Origin: DASQFQ01 sp963811595 | GTDB taxonomy: Bacteria > Actinomycetota > Thermoleophilia > Solirubrobacterales > Solirubrobacteraceae | Reading direction: 5' to 3' | Assembly: GCA_963811595.1 (NCBI GenBank) | Contig: CAWERW010000009.1 | Span: forward strand, 1-64,000 | Length of the DNA: 64,000 nucleotides | Part shown: positions 20,253-31,381 of the stretch, one piece after another | Layout: the number at the start of each line of letters is the position of its first letter | How positions within the stretch are numbered: position 1 is the first letter of the stretch | The notes under the pieces: model-generated | Database searches by the model: none | What the model saw: the letters and a program-made list of their open reading frames with translations, nothing else | Told to the model about the DNA's origin: nothing | Made by a program: the position numbers and the translations under genes

Positions 20253-20430
20253 CGTCCGCGGTTCTCCCAGCGCTCCTGCCCCGGGAGCGCGGCGAGGGCA
20301 GCAAGCATCAACCCGACGTACACGGTCCAGACGGGCGCGCCTTCCGAGTAGACGCCCCCGTCCCCACGGCGATCACGCCGGCCAGGACGAGGTAGGGCGC
20401 CACGATCTGCCACCACACCCGAGAGAACAT
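20249..20430 (-). pseudogene. Small membrane protein, one frameshift
   Basis: A coding region begins at ATG 20430, four bases after the rnj stop, and reads MFSRVWWQIVAPYLVLAGVI. It then continues in a shifted frame (VYSEGAPVWTVYVGLMLAAL, then AALPGQERWENRGR) to TAG 20249. Adding one G in the G-runs at 20354-20365 would restore one continuous protein of about 60 residues with two membrane helices. Its stop overlaps that of the convergent VOC gene. This is either a homopolymer sequencing error or a recent frameshift. No family is recognised. Confidence 0.6.
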
Positions 20431-20434
20431 CGCG

Positions 20435-22102
20435 CTAGACCTCGACGACGACCGGCAGCACCATCGGCCGCCGCTTGAGCTTGTCGTAGATGAACGCCGC
20501 GAGGTCGTCGTGGAGCATCGACTCGAGCACCTCGATCTCCGTGATCCGCTCCGTCGCCGCGCGGTCGAGGGAGTCCTCGACGGCCTCGCGGAGGTCGTCG
20601 ACGAAGTCCGCGTTGCCGTCGAGGAACGGCACGCCGCGCGCGAGCACCTCGGGGGCGACGACCGACGAGCCGTCCTGCTCGGACACCGTCGCGACGATGA
20701 TGAAGATCCCGTCCGCGCTGAGCATGCGGCGGTCGCGCAGCGCGACGTCGGCCACGTCGCCGATGTCGACGCCGTCGACGAACACCATGCCGGCCGTCTC
20801 GCGCTGTCCCCACGCCGCGCCCGACGAGGTGATCTCGAGCGGCAGCCCGTTCTCGCCCTGGAACACGTTCTCGGCTGGCACGCCGACCGCCTGCGCGAGC
20901 TCGGAATGGAGCCGCAGCCGCTTGTAGTCGCCGTGCACCGGCATCACGTACCGCGGCCGCGTCAGGTTGAGCATCAGCTTGATCTCTTCCTGGTAGCCGT
21001 GCCCGCTCGCGTGGATCGCCTCGTCGCGCGGGGTGATGACCTCGCAGCCGATCTGGTAGAGCCGGTCGATCGTCTCGTTGACCGCGCGCTCGTTGCCCGG
21101 GATCGGCGTGGCGGAGAACACCACGGTGTCGCCGTCGTGGAGCTCGATCTGCGGATGGTCGCGGTAGGCCATCCGCCTCAGCGCGCTCAGCGGCTCTCCC
21201 TGCGACCCCGTCGAGATGATCACGACGCGCTCGTCGGGCCAGTTGGCGAGCTCGCGCGGCGGGATCAGCGTCCCCTCCGGCACGACGATGTGGCCCAATG
21301 TGCGCCCGATGTTGACGTTCTTGCGCATGGAGCGCCCGACCAGGCACACCTTGCGCCCGAGCGCCACGGACGCGTCGATGACCTGCTGCACGCGGTGGAT
21401 GTTGGAGGCGAACGAGGTCGTCACGATCCGGCCCTCGCAGCGCGCGAACACGCGTTCCAGGTTGGGTCCGACCACGCTCTCCGAGGTCGATGTCCCTGGC
21501 CGGTCGGCGTTCGTCGAGTCGCCGCACAGCAACAGCACGCCGTCGCGCCCCAGCTCGGCCAGCCGCGACACGTCGGCGGGCGCGCCCCCGACCGGGGTCT
21601 GGTCGAACTTGTAGTCGCCGGTGAACAGGACGGTGCCGAGCTCGCACGTCAGCACGACGCCGACCATGTCGGGGATCGAGTGCGTGAGGTGTACGAGCTC
21701 GATCTCGAACGGCCCCGCCTGCACCTTCTGCCCGGTCGGCAGCACCTGCAGGTTCGCCTCGCGCAGCCGGTGCTCGTCGAGCTTCGAGCGCGCCATCGCG
21801 ACCGTCAGCTGCCCGCCGTAGATCACGGGCACCGATGTCTCCCCCAGGTCCCGCAGCACCCACGGCAGCGCACCCACGTGGTCCTCGTGCCCGTGCGTGA
21901 TCACGACCGCCTCGATCGCCTCGACGTTGTCGCGCAGGTACGTGAAGTCCGGCAGGACGAGGTCGATGCCCATCATCTCGGCCGTCGGGAAGCGCAGGCC
22001 CATGTCGATCACGACGATCCGGCCGTCGTACTCGACGACGCACATGTTCTTGCCGATCTCACCGAGTCCCCCGAGCGGGAGGACGCGCAGGGTGCCGCTC
22101 AC
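20435..22102 (-). CDS. rnj: Ribonuclease J
   Basis: 555-residue metallo-beta-lactamase/beta-CASP nuclease with 5'-3' exo- and endonuclease activity in mRNA decay and rRNA maturation. The metal-binding motif is VVITHGHEDHVGALPWVL, with further ligands in THSIPD and LFTGDYKFDQTP. The beta-CASP domain has STGSQGEPLSALRRMA and PVHGDYKRLRLH, and the RNase J C-terminal domain is present. The length is typical. It overlaps dapA by ATGA, the conserved dapA-rnj order of actinobacteria. Confidence 0.95.
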   Translation of the reverse strand: MSGTLRVLPLGGLGEIGKNMCVVEYDGRIVVIDMGLRFPTAEMMGIDLVLPDFTYLRDNVEAIEAVVITHGHEDHVGALPWVLRDLGETSVPVIYGGQLTVAMARSKLDEHRLREANLQVLPTGQKVQAGPFEIELVHLTHSIPDMVGVVLTCELGTVLFTGDYKFDQTPVGGAPADVSRLAELGRDGVLLLCGDSTNADRPGTSTSESVVGPNLERVFARCEGRIVTTSFASNIHRVQQVIDASVALGRKVCLVGRSMRKNVNIGRTLGHIVVPEGTLIPPRELANWPDERVVIISTGSQGEPLSALRRMAYRDHPQIELHDGDTVVFSATPIPGNERAVNETIDRLYQIGCEVITPRDEAIHASGHGYQEEIKLMLNLTRPRYVMPVHGDYKRLRLHSELAQAVGVPAENVFQGENGLPLEITSSGAAWGQRETAGMVFVDGVDIGDVADVALRDRRMLSADGIFIIVATVSEQDGSSVVAPEVLARGVPFLDGNADFVDDLREAVEDSLDRAATERITEIEVLESMLHDDLAAFIYDKLKRRPMVLPVVVEV

Positions 22103-22974
22103 GCCGTGGCGGCCCGCTGCAGCAGTCCGTGCCGCTCGAGCATCGCCCGGACCTCAGCCAGCTCGCGCTCGTCCGCCTCGACCATCGGCAGGCGGCAGCC
22201 CCCGACGTCGTGGCCGAGGAGGTTCAGCGCCGCCTTCGTGCACGTCGGGCTGGCGGTGAGGAAGAGCGTGGAGTAGACGTCGCGCAGGTCGGCGTCGATC
22301 TCGGCGCGCGCGTCGGGCTCGTCGAACAGGCGCTTCATCTCGGGTCCGATGATGTGCGACGCGACGCAGATGCCGCCCGCGCCGCCCTGGTCGAGGTTGG
22401 CGGCGAGGATGTCGTCGTTGCCGGCGAGGATCGCGAGCCCGTCGATCGGCTGCAGCTCGTCGGAGTTGGCCTGCTTGACGGCCTCGATGCCGTCGATCTG
22501 GGCCAGCTCGGCGAGCAGGTCGGGCGGCATGTTCACGGCGGTGCGGCCGGGGATGTTGTAGAGGATCACCGGGGTGCCCGCGGCGGCGCGCGCGACCTCC
22601 TCGAAGTGCCGGATGATCCCGCGCCGGTTCGGCTTGTTGTAGTACGGCGTGACGCTCAGCACCGCCTCGGCGCCGGCGTCGATGACGCCCTCGGTGAGGT
22701 GGATCGCGTGGCGCGTGTCGTTGGATCCCGCGCCGGCCACGATCGCGCCCTCGTCGCCGAGCTCGCCGGCCAGCAGCCGCACGAGCTCGATCTGCTCCTC
22801 GTCGGTCATCGTCGCCGCCTCGCCGGTGGTGCCGGCGATGACGAGCCCGTCGTTGCCGCTCTGCAGCAGGTGGCGGCCGAGCGCCACGGCCGCCTCGTCG
22901 TTGACGGAGAGGTCCGCCTTGAACGGCGTGACGATGGCGGTCAGCAGGCCTTCGTACGGGCGCATGGCCGGCAT
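22099..22974 (-). CDS. dapA: 4-hydroxy-tetrahydrodipicolinate synthase
   Basis: First committed enzyme of lysine and diaminopimelate synthesis, condensing aspartate semialdehyde with pyruvate. It is a TIM barrel of about 290 residues. Key residues: GTTGEAATMTDEEQ, the tyrosine in VTPYYNKPNRRG, VILYNIPGRTAVNM and the Schiff-base lysine in IEAVKQANSDELQ. Two ATGs are possible (22974 and 22965); neither has a strong ribosome binding site. It lies downstream of dapB with two small unknown genes between. Confidence 0.95.
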   Translation of the reverse strand: MPAMRPYEGLLTAIVTPFKADLSVNDEAAVALGRHLLQSGNDGLVIAGTTGEAATMTDEEQIELVRLLAGELGDEGAIVAGAGSNDTRHAIHLTEGVIDAGAEAVLSVTPYYNKPNRRGIIRHFEEVARAAAGTPVILYNIPGRTAVNMPPDLLAELAQIDGIEAVKQANSDELQPIDGLAILAGNDDILAANLDQGGAGGICVASHIIGPEMKRLFDEPDARAEIDADLRDVYSTLFLTASPTCTKAALNLLGHDVGGCRLPMVEADERELAEVRAMLERHGLLQRAATA

Positions 22975-22984
22975 TCTCGCAGGG

Positions 22985-23398
22985 TCAGCCCGCGAGCGGA
23001 TCCCCGCTCGAGAGCTTCGGCGGCTCGGTGCTCGGCCGGTCGGCGTCGTCGGGCGCGCCAGGGCCGGGAGGCGCCGGCGGCGCGCTCGGAGCGGCGCCGG
23101 GGGTGGCCGGCGAGGCCGGATCGGGCGTCGGGCCGGACTCGGGCGCGGGCGGCGTCGGCGGCTCCGTCGGCGGCACGCCGGGGGTCGCGGCCGGCGGCGC
23201 GGCGTCGGGCGGCACGGGCGCCGCGGCGTCGGGCGTGACCGGCGCGGGCTGGATCGGGCGACCGTGGTCGTCGTACTCGACGGGGGGCGCGCCTCCCGCG
23301 GAGCCGGCGCCCTGACCGCTGTTGTACTTCTGCTGCGCCTCGTCGAGCTTCGACTGCGCCTGCTCGGCCATCTTCTTGGCCTTGTCCATGAATCCCAC
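22985..23398 (-). CDS. Proline-rich hypothetical protein
   Basis: 137-residue protein of unknown function. The first 25 residues form a charged amphipathic helix (MGFMDKAKKMAEQAQSKLDE). A short segment follows (PPVEYDDHGRPIQPAPV), and then about 80 residues of disordered Pro/Ala-rich sequence with repeated PPxxP-like units. No membrane segment is present. It starts at ATG 23398 and ends eleven bases before dapA. It may be a cytoplasmic linker or scaffold protein, but nothing in the sequence proves this. Confidence 0.7.
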   Translation of the reverse strand: MGFMDKAKKMAEQAQSKLDEAQQKYNSGQGAGSAGGAPPVEYDDHGRPIQPAPVTPDAAAPVPPDAAPPAATPGVPPTEPPTPPAPESGPTPDPASPATPGAAPSAPPAPPGPGAPDDADRPSTEPPKLSSGDPLAG

Positions 23399-23434
23399 GT
23401 CAGTGCCTCCTGGATCGAGTCCGGAGCCGCAGAG

Positions 23435-23758
23435 TCAACCCGACCGCCGCCGCTCCTTCAAGGCGTCCGTGAACCGCTTCGGGACCTGCGGGTCTTCCCC
23501 TGCCTCCCACAGCGTCACGACGAGGAGCTCGCCGCGCGGGCGGTCCCACAGGCACACGAACGTGATGTCGCGATCGCTCACGTACACGGAGCCGCGCTGC
23601 GCCGCCGCACCGGGCGGCGGCTCCTCCGACACGCGGCCCGCGGCCCACGCCGCCGACACGCGCCCCGCGATCTCCGGCCGCACGTCCAGCCCGCCGCGCA
23701 CGCGCTGGCGGTAGCGCTCGACCGCATGGTCGGTGACGGCGATGAGCGGTGTGCTCAA
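23435..23758 (-). CDS. Conserved-looking small protein of unknown function
   Basis: 107-residue protein with the opening AVTDHAVERYRQRVRGGLD and a beta-rich second half (GSVYVSDRDITFVCLWD, LLVVTLWEAGED). The DHAVERYRQR-type start is seen in small uncharacterised bacterial proteins, which may be toxin-like or RNA-binding; I cannot assign it. The proposed TTG start at 23758 overlaps the dapB stop as TTGA and no ATG or GTG is available, so the start depends on the overlap pattern seen across this window. Confidence 0.6.
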   Translation of the reverse strand: MSTPLIAVTDHAVERYRQRVRGGLDVRPEIAGRVSAAWAAGRVSEEPPPGAAAQRGSVYVSDRDITFVCLWDRPRGELLVVTLWEAGEDPQVPKRFTDALKERRRSG

Positions 23759-24417
23759 GCCTCCGGCCACAGCAGCCGCTCGAGGCCGATCACCGGCGAC
23801 TCGGGCAGGTCCGCCACGCGGCGGATCGCGAGCAGCACGCCGGGCATGAAGCTCGTGCGATCCGTCGTGACGTGGCGGAGCGTGAGCGTCTGCGCCACGC
23901 CGCCGAGGATCACGTCCTGGTCGGCGACGATCCCGGGCAGCCGGACCGAGTGCACGGGCACGTCGCCCTCCATCAGCTCGGCCGTGCGCGCGGCGGTGCC
24001 CGACGGCTTGTCGAGCTTGGCCGGGTGGTGGTACTCGATGATCTCGGCGCCGTCCATGTGCTTGGAGGCCTCGGCCGCGAAGCGCATCATGAGCACGGCG
24101 CCGATCGCGAAATTCGGGGCGACGAAGACGTTCGCGGACGCGCCCTCGCACGCCGAGCGCAGCGCGCCGAGGTCGAAGCCGGTGGTCCCGATGACGACGT
24201 GCACGCCGGCCTCGAGACACTCCTGAGCGTTCCCGAGCGCCTGGTCCGGCACGGTGAAGTCGACGACGACGTCGGCGTCGAAGAGGACGGAGCCGAGCGT
24301 CGTCCCGAAGGCCGGATCGGCCCGGCCCACGAGCTCGAGGTCCGCGGCGTCCTCGACCGCGGCGCACACCGCCTGGCCCATGCGCCCCGCGGCGCCGGCG
24401 ACGGCGACCCGCGTCAC
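23755..24417 (-). CDS. dapB: 4-hydroxy-tetrahydrodipicolinate reductase
   Basis: Second enzyme of the dap branch, reducing the DapA product with NAD(P)H. The Rossmann motif VAVAGAAGRMGQAV starts three residues in. The substrate motif EYHHPAKLDKPSGTA carries the catalytic His pair and Lys. The length of 220 residues is on the short side for the family but both domains are present. The GTG start at 24417 overlaps the M16 peptidase stop as GTGA. The upstream in-frame ATG at 24519 would intrude on the peptidase gene. Confidence 0.94.
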   Translation of the reverse strand: MTRVAVAGAAGRMGQAVCAAVEDAADLELVGRADPAFGTTLGSVLFDADVVVDFTVPDQALGNAQECLEAGVHVVIGTTGFDLGALRSACEGASANVFVAPNFAIGAVLMMRFAAEASKHMDGAEIIEYHHPAKLDKPSGTAARTAELMEGDVPVHSVRLPGIVADQDVILGGVAQTLTLRHVTTDRTSFMPGVLLAIRRVADLPESPVIGLERLLWPEA

Positions 24418-25700
24418 GCCGCGAGCGGCTCCGCAACCGGGCACACGCTCGCGACGGCGTCGGTGAACGCCGCCTCGTCGGGCCCGATGCCGGCGGCCGA
24501 CAGCGACGACGGCGCCCACAGCTCGTCGACGAGCGCCTTCGTGTCCTCCAGCGAGACGGCGTCGATGCGGGCCATGATCTCGTCGACCTCGAGCAGCGGC
24601 AGCCCGTACAGCACCGAGGCGCCGAGGCGGCTCATGCGCGCGCCGGCGGACTCGAGCCCGAGCACGATGCGGCCCTTGACGTTCTCGCGGGCCCGTGACA
24701 GCTCCTCCTCGGTCACGCCGTCGCTGCGCAGGCGGTCGAGCTCGTCGCCCACCACCGCCATCGCCGCCGCGAGGTTGTCCGGGCGCGTGCCCACGTACAA
24801 CCCGATCTCGCCCGTGTCGATGAACTGCGCGCTGAACGAGTAGACCGAGTAGGCGAGCCCGCGCTCCTCGCGCACGGCCTGGAACAGCCGCGAGGAGGAC
24901 AGGCCGCCGAAGATGGCGTCGAGCACGCGCAGCGCGAAGCGGCGGTCGTCGTGGCGCGGCAGCCCGAGCGCGCCGAGGCAGACGTGGACCTGCTCGGTGT
25001 CCTTGCGCTGGAACTGCAGCGTCGAGCGCGGGACGCCCGGCGCGGGCACGAGCGGCGGCGCCGCCTCCAGCCCCTGCCGCACCTCGAGCGTGCGCGAGGC
25101 GAGCTCGACGATCGCGTCGTGGTCGACCGAGCCGGCCGCCGAGATGACGATCGAGCCGGGCACGTAGCGGCGCGCGTGGAACGCGGCGATCTCGTCGACC
25201 GGCGTGTCGCGGATGACCGGGGCGCGGCCGATGATCGGGCGCCCCAGCGGGTGCTCGCCGTAGACGGCGCGGCCGAGCACGTCGAAGACGATGTCCTGCG
25301 GGTCGTCCTCGTACATCGCGATCTCTTCGAGCACGACCTGGCGCTCGGGGTCGACGTCGCGGAACGCGGGCCGCCAGATCATGTCGGCCATCACGTCGAA
25401 GGCCACGGGCAGGTGCTGGTCGAGCATCCGCGCGTAGACCGTGGTGCCCTCCTTGTCGGTGCCGGCGTTGAGCTCGGCGCCCATCCCGTCGAACAGCTGG
25501 TCGATCTCCGTCGAGCCGTAGCGCGGCGTGCCGCGGAACAGCATGTGCTCGAGGAAGTGCGAGAGGCCGGCTTCCTCCTCCGTCTCCCCCCGCGAGCCCG
25601 CGGCCACGAAGAAGCCCAGGGCCGCGGACCGCACGGAGGGCATTACCTCCGTGACGATCCGCAGCCCCGAGTCGAGCTCGGTCAGACGGTGCTCGGGCAA
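24414..25700 (-). CDS. M16-family zinc peptidase
   Basis: 428-residue pitrilysin-like peptidase. The inverted zinc motif HxxEH is in AGLSHFLEHMLFRGTPRYG. The two M16 halves are visible: EVMPSVRSAALGFFVAAGSR and the inactive half with FGGLSSSRLFQAVREERGLA. It lies eleven bases after pnp and overlaps dapB, the common pnp-M16-dapB order of actinobacteria. The start is uncertain: TTG 25700 is the only start-like codon after the pnp stop, and longer in-frame extensions run through the Gly/Arg-rich pnp tail and are not credible. Confidence 0.9.
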   Translation of the reverse strand: MPEHRLTELDSGLRIVTEVMPSVRSAALGFFVAAGSRGETEEEAGLSHFLEHMLFRGTPRYGSTEIDQLFDGMGAELNAGTDKEGTTVYARMLDQHLPVAFDVMADMIWRPAFRDVDPERQVVLEEIAMYEDDPQDIVFDVLGRAVYGEHPLGRPIIGRAPVIRDTPVDEIAAFHARRYVPGSIVISAAGSVDHDAIVELASRTLEVRQGLEAAPPLVPAPGVPRSTLQFQRKDTEQVHVCLGALGLPRHDDRRFALRVLDAIFGGLSSSRLFQAVREERGLAYSVYSFSAQFIDTGEIGLYVGTRPDNLAAAMAVVGDELDRLRSDGVTEEELSRARENVKGRIVLGLESAGARMSRLGASVLYGLPLLEVDEIMARIDAVSLEDTKALVDELWAPSSLSAAGIGPDEAAFTDAVASVCPVAEPLAA

Positions 25701-25710
25701 GTGCCCGTGC

Positions 25711-28017
<2,307 letters not shown>

Positions 28018-28031
28018 ATGTTCCTTTCACG

Positions 28032-28051
28032 CCCACGCTTCGGTGCGTGGG
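28032..28051 (-). promoter_or_regulatory. Leader hairpin of pnp
   Basis: Minus-strand CCCACGC-ACCGAA-GCGTGGG forms a perfect 7-bp stem just upstream of the pnp ribosome binding site. In other bacteria the pnp leader is a double-stranded RNA target for autoregulation, so this may be a control element. There is no T-run, so it is not a terminator. Confidence 0.45.
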
Positions 28052-28119
28052 TCCTCTGCGTCTCATGACACTTCGGTATCGCTGCCCACATGGTAGTAGG
28101 ACGGCTACGCTGCGGCGCG

Positions 28120-29223
28120 ATGGCGGGCCGCATCGTCCTGTTCGGAGCCACCGGCTACACCGGCCGGCTGGTCGCCGAGCGCCTCGCCGGGCTCGGTGAG
28201 CGCCCCGTGCTGGCGGGCCGCTCGCAGGAGAAGCTCGACGCGCTGGCACATGATCTGGGCGGCCTCGATACCGCCCACGGCGACGTCATGCGCTCGAACT
28301 CCGTGTACGCGCTGGTTGACGAGGGCGACGTCCTCGTCTCCACCGTCGGGCCGTTCTCGAAGTGGGGCGAGCCCGCCGTGCGGGCGGCGATCGCTGGCAA
28401 GGCGGCCTACATCGACTCGACCGGCGAGCCGGAGTTCATCCGCCGCGTCTTCGACCACCACGGGCCGGCCGCGGCGCAGGCCGGGGTGCCGCTCATGACC
28501 GCGATGGGCTACGACTTCGTGCCGGGCGCGCTGGCCGGCGCGCTCGCGCTCGAGCAGGCCGGCGAGGCCGCCGTCCGCGTCGACGTCGGCTACTACGCGC
28601 TCGGCATGACCGCGCAGAGCGGCAGCGCGGGCACACGCGCCTCGCTCGTCGGCGCGACGCTCGGCGAGGGCTACGCGTTCCGCGACGGCGCGCTGCAGGT
28701 CGTGCGCGCGGCCGAGCGCGTGCGCTCGTTCACGGTCAAGGGCAAGGAGCGCGCGGCGATCTCGATCGGCGGCGCCGAGCACTTCGCGCTGCCCGCCGCC
28801 TACGCGCGGCTGCGCGAGGTCAACGTCTACCTCGGCTGGTTCGGCCCGCTCGCGCGGCCGATGCAGGCGGGCGCGCTCGTCGGCTCCCTGGCGACGAAGG
28901 TCCCCGGCGTGCGCGAGGCGCTCGAGTACGCCGGCGGGAAGCTGATGGCGCTCGGCGACGGCCCCGAGCCCGGGACGACGCCGGACGGCATGTCGTGGAT
29001 CGCGGCCGAGGCCTACGACGCGCAGGGCCGCTCGCTCGCCGAGGTCCACCTCTCGGGCGACGACTGGTACGCCTTCACCGCGGGCTTCATCGCCTGGGCG
29101 GCGCGCGCCGCGGCCGGCGGGCGCGTGCGCGGCACCGGCGCGCTCGGCCCGGTCGAGGCGTTCGGGCTCGAGGAGCTCGAGCGCGGCTGCGCAGCGGCGG
29201 GCCTCAGCCGAACATCCGTCTGA
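28120..29223 (+). CDS. Saccharopine dehydrogenase-family protein (trans-acting enoyl reductase-like)
   Basis: 367-residue NAD(P)-dependent protein. The dinucleotide-binding motif is IVLFGATGYTGRLVAERLAG, followed by VLAGRSQEKLDALA and DVLVSTVGPFSKWGEPAV. This resembles the actinobacterial trans-acting enoyl reductases of lipid synthesis, but also uncharacterised saccharopine-dehydrogenase-like proteins, so the substrate is open. The start at ATG 28120 puts the Rossmann strand first. It is divergent from pnp (about 100 bases) and its end overlaps the convergent FAD oxidoreductase gene by 20 bases. Confidence 0.82.
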   Translation: MAGRIVLFGATGYTGRLVAERLAGLGERPVLAGRSQEKLDALAHDLGGLDTAHGDVMRSNSVYALVDEGDVLVSTVGPFSKWGEPAVRAAIAGKAAYIDSTGEPEFIRRVFDHHGPAAAQAGVPLMTAMGYDFVPGALAGALALEQAGEAAVRVDVGYYALGMTAQSGSAGTRASLVGATLGEGYAFRDGALQVVRAAERVRSFTVKGKERAAISIGGAEHFALPAAYARLREVNVYLGWFGPLARPMQAGALVGSLATKVPGVREALEYAGGKLMALGDGPEPGTTPDGMSWIAAEAYDAQGRSLAEVHLSGDDWYAFTAGFIAWAARAAAGGRVRGTGALGPVEAFGLEELERGCAAAGLSRTSV

Positions 29224-30886
29224 CCAGCGGCCCGAGCCGCAGGAGCCCGGCCGCCAGCGGCCCCGTCGGCTCGAGCACGCCCGCGTCCGTGATCCGCAGA
29301 GGCGGCTTGGCCGGGCGGTGGAAGAGCTTCCAGCGCAGGCGGTCCAGCGCACGCGCGGGCGCGAACGCCGCCGGCTCGCGCAGCGGCCAGATGTCGCACC
29401 GCGGCGCGCTCGACCCCGTCGCCTCGAGGATGCCGTTGACCGCCCGCCGTGCCGCCTCGTTGGCGCCCTCCATCGTGGCCAGGTCGGTGTGCGTGCGCAC
29501 GTAGTCGGAGGCGAGGAACAGGTTGGGGATCCGCGTCACCGCGTCGGGCCGGTCCGCCCACGAGCCCGCGGTGTTGACCAGCAGCGGCTCCAGGTTGGCC
29601 GCCTGCGTCGGGTTCGGGAACTCGATCGCGGGGTCGAGGAAGCGCTGCACGACGTTGCCGTCGTCGAGGTCCTCGAGGTGGTCCTTGAGCTGTGCCCACA
29701 CCTCGTCGAGGATCTCCTCGCGCGAGCACTGCATCGCGATCTTGCCGAGCCGCGTGCTGGGCTGCGACCAGTCCGAGACATCGACCGAGAGGATCCCCTC
29801 GACGCTGCCGTCGCCCGTCTGCGCGAAGTCGAAGTCGCGCCAGAACTGCCGCTGGGAGATCGAGGTCAGCGCCCACTCGGAGTCGATGTAGATCGCGTGG
29901 CCGTGGACCACCGGCACGTCCTCGCCGAGGTAGAACATGACGCCGTTCATCCAGCGCGTGACGAGCTTGTCGAGGCGCTTGAGCCGCGGCTCCGCCGCCC
30001 GCAGCTCCGGCCCCGCCAGCAGCCGCATGATCTCGACCGGGACGGCGGCGACGTAGTGGTCGGCGGTCACCCGCGCGCCCGCCACGGTGGCGCCCGCGAT
30101 GCGCCCGCCCGCGAGCTGGATCCCCTCGACCGGCGCGCCGCGCCGGATCTCCACGCCGAGGTCCTCGAGGTGCGCCGCCCACGGGTCGATCCAGACGTCG
30201 CTCGTGGGCCCGTCCAGGACGCGGTCGGCGCGGCCGCCGGCGCGCGTGAGGTCGAAGATCAGCTGCAGCAGGATCGACCCGCCCGTGCGGGCGCTCATCT
30301 CGCGCGCCCGCGCGGCGACGAGCGTGCGCGTGAGGCCGTCGGCGAGGAACTTGCGGAACGCGGGCGAGCGCTGGTCGGCGCCGATGAAGGACCACCAGCT
30401 CTGGAGCTCCCACTGCCCGAGCCGCCGCTCGTCGCAGCTCGTCAACAGCGTCAGCAGGCGCTCGAGGAAGATCGCCGTCTCGTGCGGCGGGATCCCGAGC
30501 CCGGTCGCGGCGTCGAGCACGAAGCGGCTGATGAGCGCGAAGTCCTCGAGCGACTCCGGCAGATGGGCGGCGGTGATCAGCTCGTTGCGCCCGCCGGCCT
30601 GGGCGAGCAGGACGCGCTCGGCGCCCACGAGGTGGCCGTCGACGCCGATCCGCCGCATCGTGTCCGGCACGTGGCGGTAGAAGCCCGGGAAGAAGCGGAA
30701 GCCGTGCTCGGCGGGGAGATCGCTGCGCCCGCCGCTGCCCGAGCTCGGGACCGGCAGGCTGCGCGCCTTGCCGCCGAGGCGGTCGCGCGCCTCGTAGACC
30801 GTCACCTCGAATCCGCGCTCGGCCAGCTCGTGCGCGGCGGTCAGTCCCGCCACGCCTCCGCCGAACACCGCGACCCGCTCAGTCAT
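29204..30886 (-). CDS. FAD-dependent oxidoreductase, phytoene desaturase/HpnE-like
   Basis: 560-residue flavoprotein of the amine oxidase/phytoene desaturase superfamily. The FAD motif VAVFGGGVAGLTAAHELAER opens the protein and is followed by VYEARDRLGGKARS. A C-terminal flavin motif is LFLASDYVRTHTDLATMEGA. Relatives include hydroxysqualene dehydroxylases and carotenoid desaturases; the exact reaction cannot be told. No signal peptide is seen. It is divergent from the SRPBCC gene with only 30 bases between them, a shared promoter region. Confidence 0.8.
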   Translation of the reverse strand: MTERVAVFGGGVAGLTAAHELAERGFEVTVYEARDRLGGKARSLPVPSSGSGGRSDLPAEHGFRFFPGFYRHVPDTMRRIGVDGHLVGAERVLLAQAGGRNELITAAHLPESLEDFALISRFVLDAATGLGIPPHETAIFLERLLTLLTSCDERRLGQWELQSWWSFIGADQRSPAFRKFLADGLTRTLVAARAREMSARTGGSILLQLIFDLTRAGGRADRVLDGPTSDVWIDPWAAHLEDLGVEIRRGAPVEGIQLAGGRIAGATVAGARVTADHYVAAVPVEIMRLLAGPELRAAEPRLKRLDKLVTRWMNGVMFYLGEDVPVVHGHAIYIDSEWALTSISQRQFWRDFDFAQTGDGSVEGILSVDVSDWSQPSTRLGKIAMQCSREEILDEVWAQLKDHLEDLDDGNVVQRFLDPAIEFPNPTQAANLEPLLVNTAGSWADRPDAVTRIPNLFLASDYVRTHTDLATMEGANEAARRAVNGILEATGSSAPRCDIWPLREPAAFAPARALDRLRWKLFHRPAKPPLRITDAGVLEPTGPLAAGLLRLGPLVRRMFG

Positions 30887-30916
30887 CGCGTCGCCAGCCT
30901 AACCCGTATCCGAAGC

Positions 30917-31381
30917 GTGTTCAGTTATCACGTGCTCCGCCGCGAGCAGCGCCTGCCCGGCACTCCCGCCGAGGTCTTCCCGTTCTTCGCGGACGCCCGC
31001 AACCTCGAGGCGATCACGCCGCCGTGGCTGGGCTTCGAGGTCGTCTCGCCGCGCCCGATCGAGATGCGCGCCGGGGCGCTGATCGAGTACCGGCTGCGCC
31101 TGCACGGGCTGCGCGTCGCGTGGCTGACGCGGATCGAGGAGTTCGTCCCCCGGGAGCGCTTCGTCGACATGCAGCTGAGCGGCCCGTACCGCCTGTGGCA
31201 CCACACGCACGAGTTCCGCGAGCTCCCCGGCGGCGGCACGCTGATGACCGACACGGTGCGCTACGCGCTGCCGCTCGGCCCGCTGGGGTCCCTCGCGCAC
31301 CGGCTGCTGGTGCGCAGGGACCTCGAGCGGATCTTCGACTTCCGGGCGCGGGCCGTGCCCGCGCTTGTCACTCGACGGTGA
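30917..31381 (+). CDS. SRPBCC-fold protein
   Basis: 154-residue protein of the START/SRPBCC ligand-binding fold. The family pattern is clear: LPGTPAEVFPFFADARNLEA, TPPWLGFEVVSP, IEYRLRLHGLRVAW and HTHEFRELPGGGTLMTDTVR. Members bind hydrophobic ligands in a helix-grip cavity or act as cyclase-type enzymes. The GTG at 30917 is taken as the start; a later GTG at 30932 is possible. It is divergent from the FAD oxidoreductase, so a joint role on a lipid or terpenoid is conceivable but unproven. Its end overlaps the convergent cupredoxin gene by 14 bases. Confidence 0.82.
   Translation: MFSYHVLRREQRLPGTPAEVFPFFADARNLEAITPPWLGFEVVSPRPIEMRAGALIEYRLRLHGLRVAWLTRIEEFVPRERFVDMQLSGPYRLWHHTHEFRELPGGGTLMTDTVRYALPLGPLGSLAHRLLVRRDLERIFDFRARAVPALVTRR

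Noticed and set aside
20268..20289. GCGCTCC/GGGAGCGC hairpin after the VOC gene
   Set aside because: It is within the coding part of the small membrane protein and has no T-run, so a terminator is not supported.
20510..22276. Plus-strand frame opposite rnj and dapA
   Set aside because: Repetitive His/Arg/Asp/Val composition typical of an antisense shadow.
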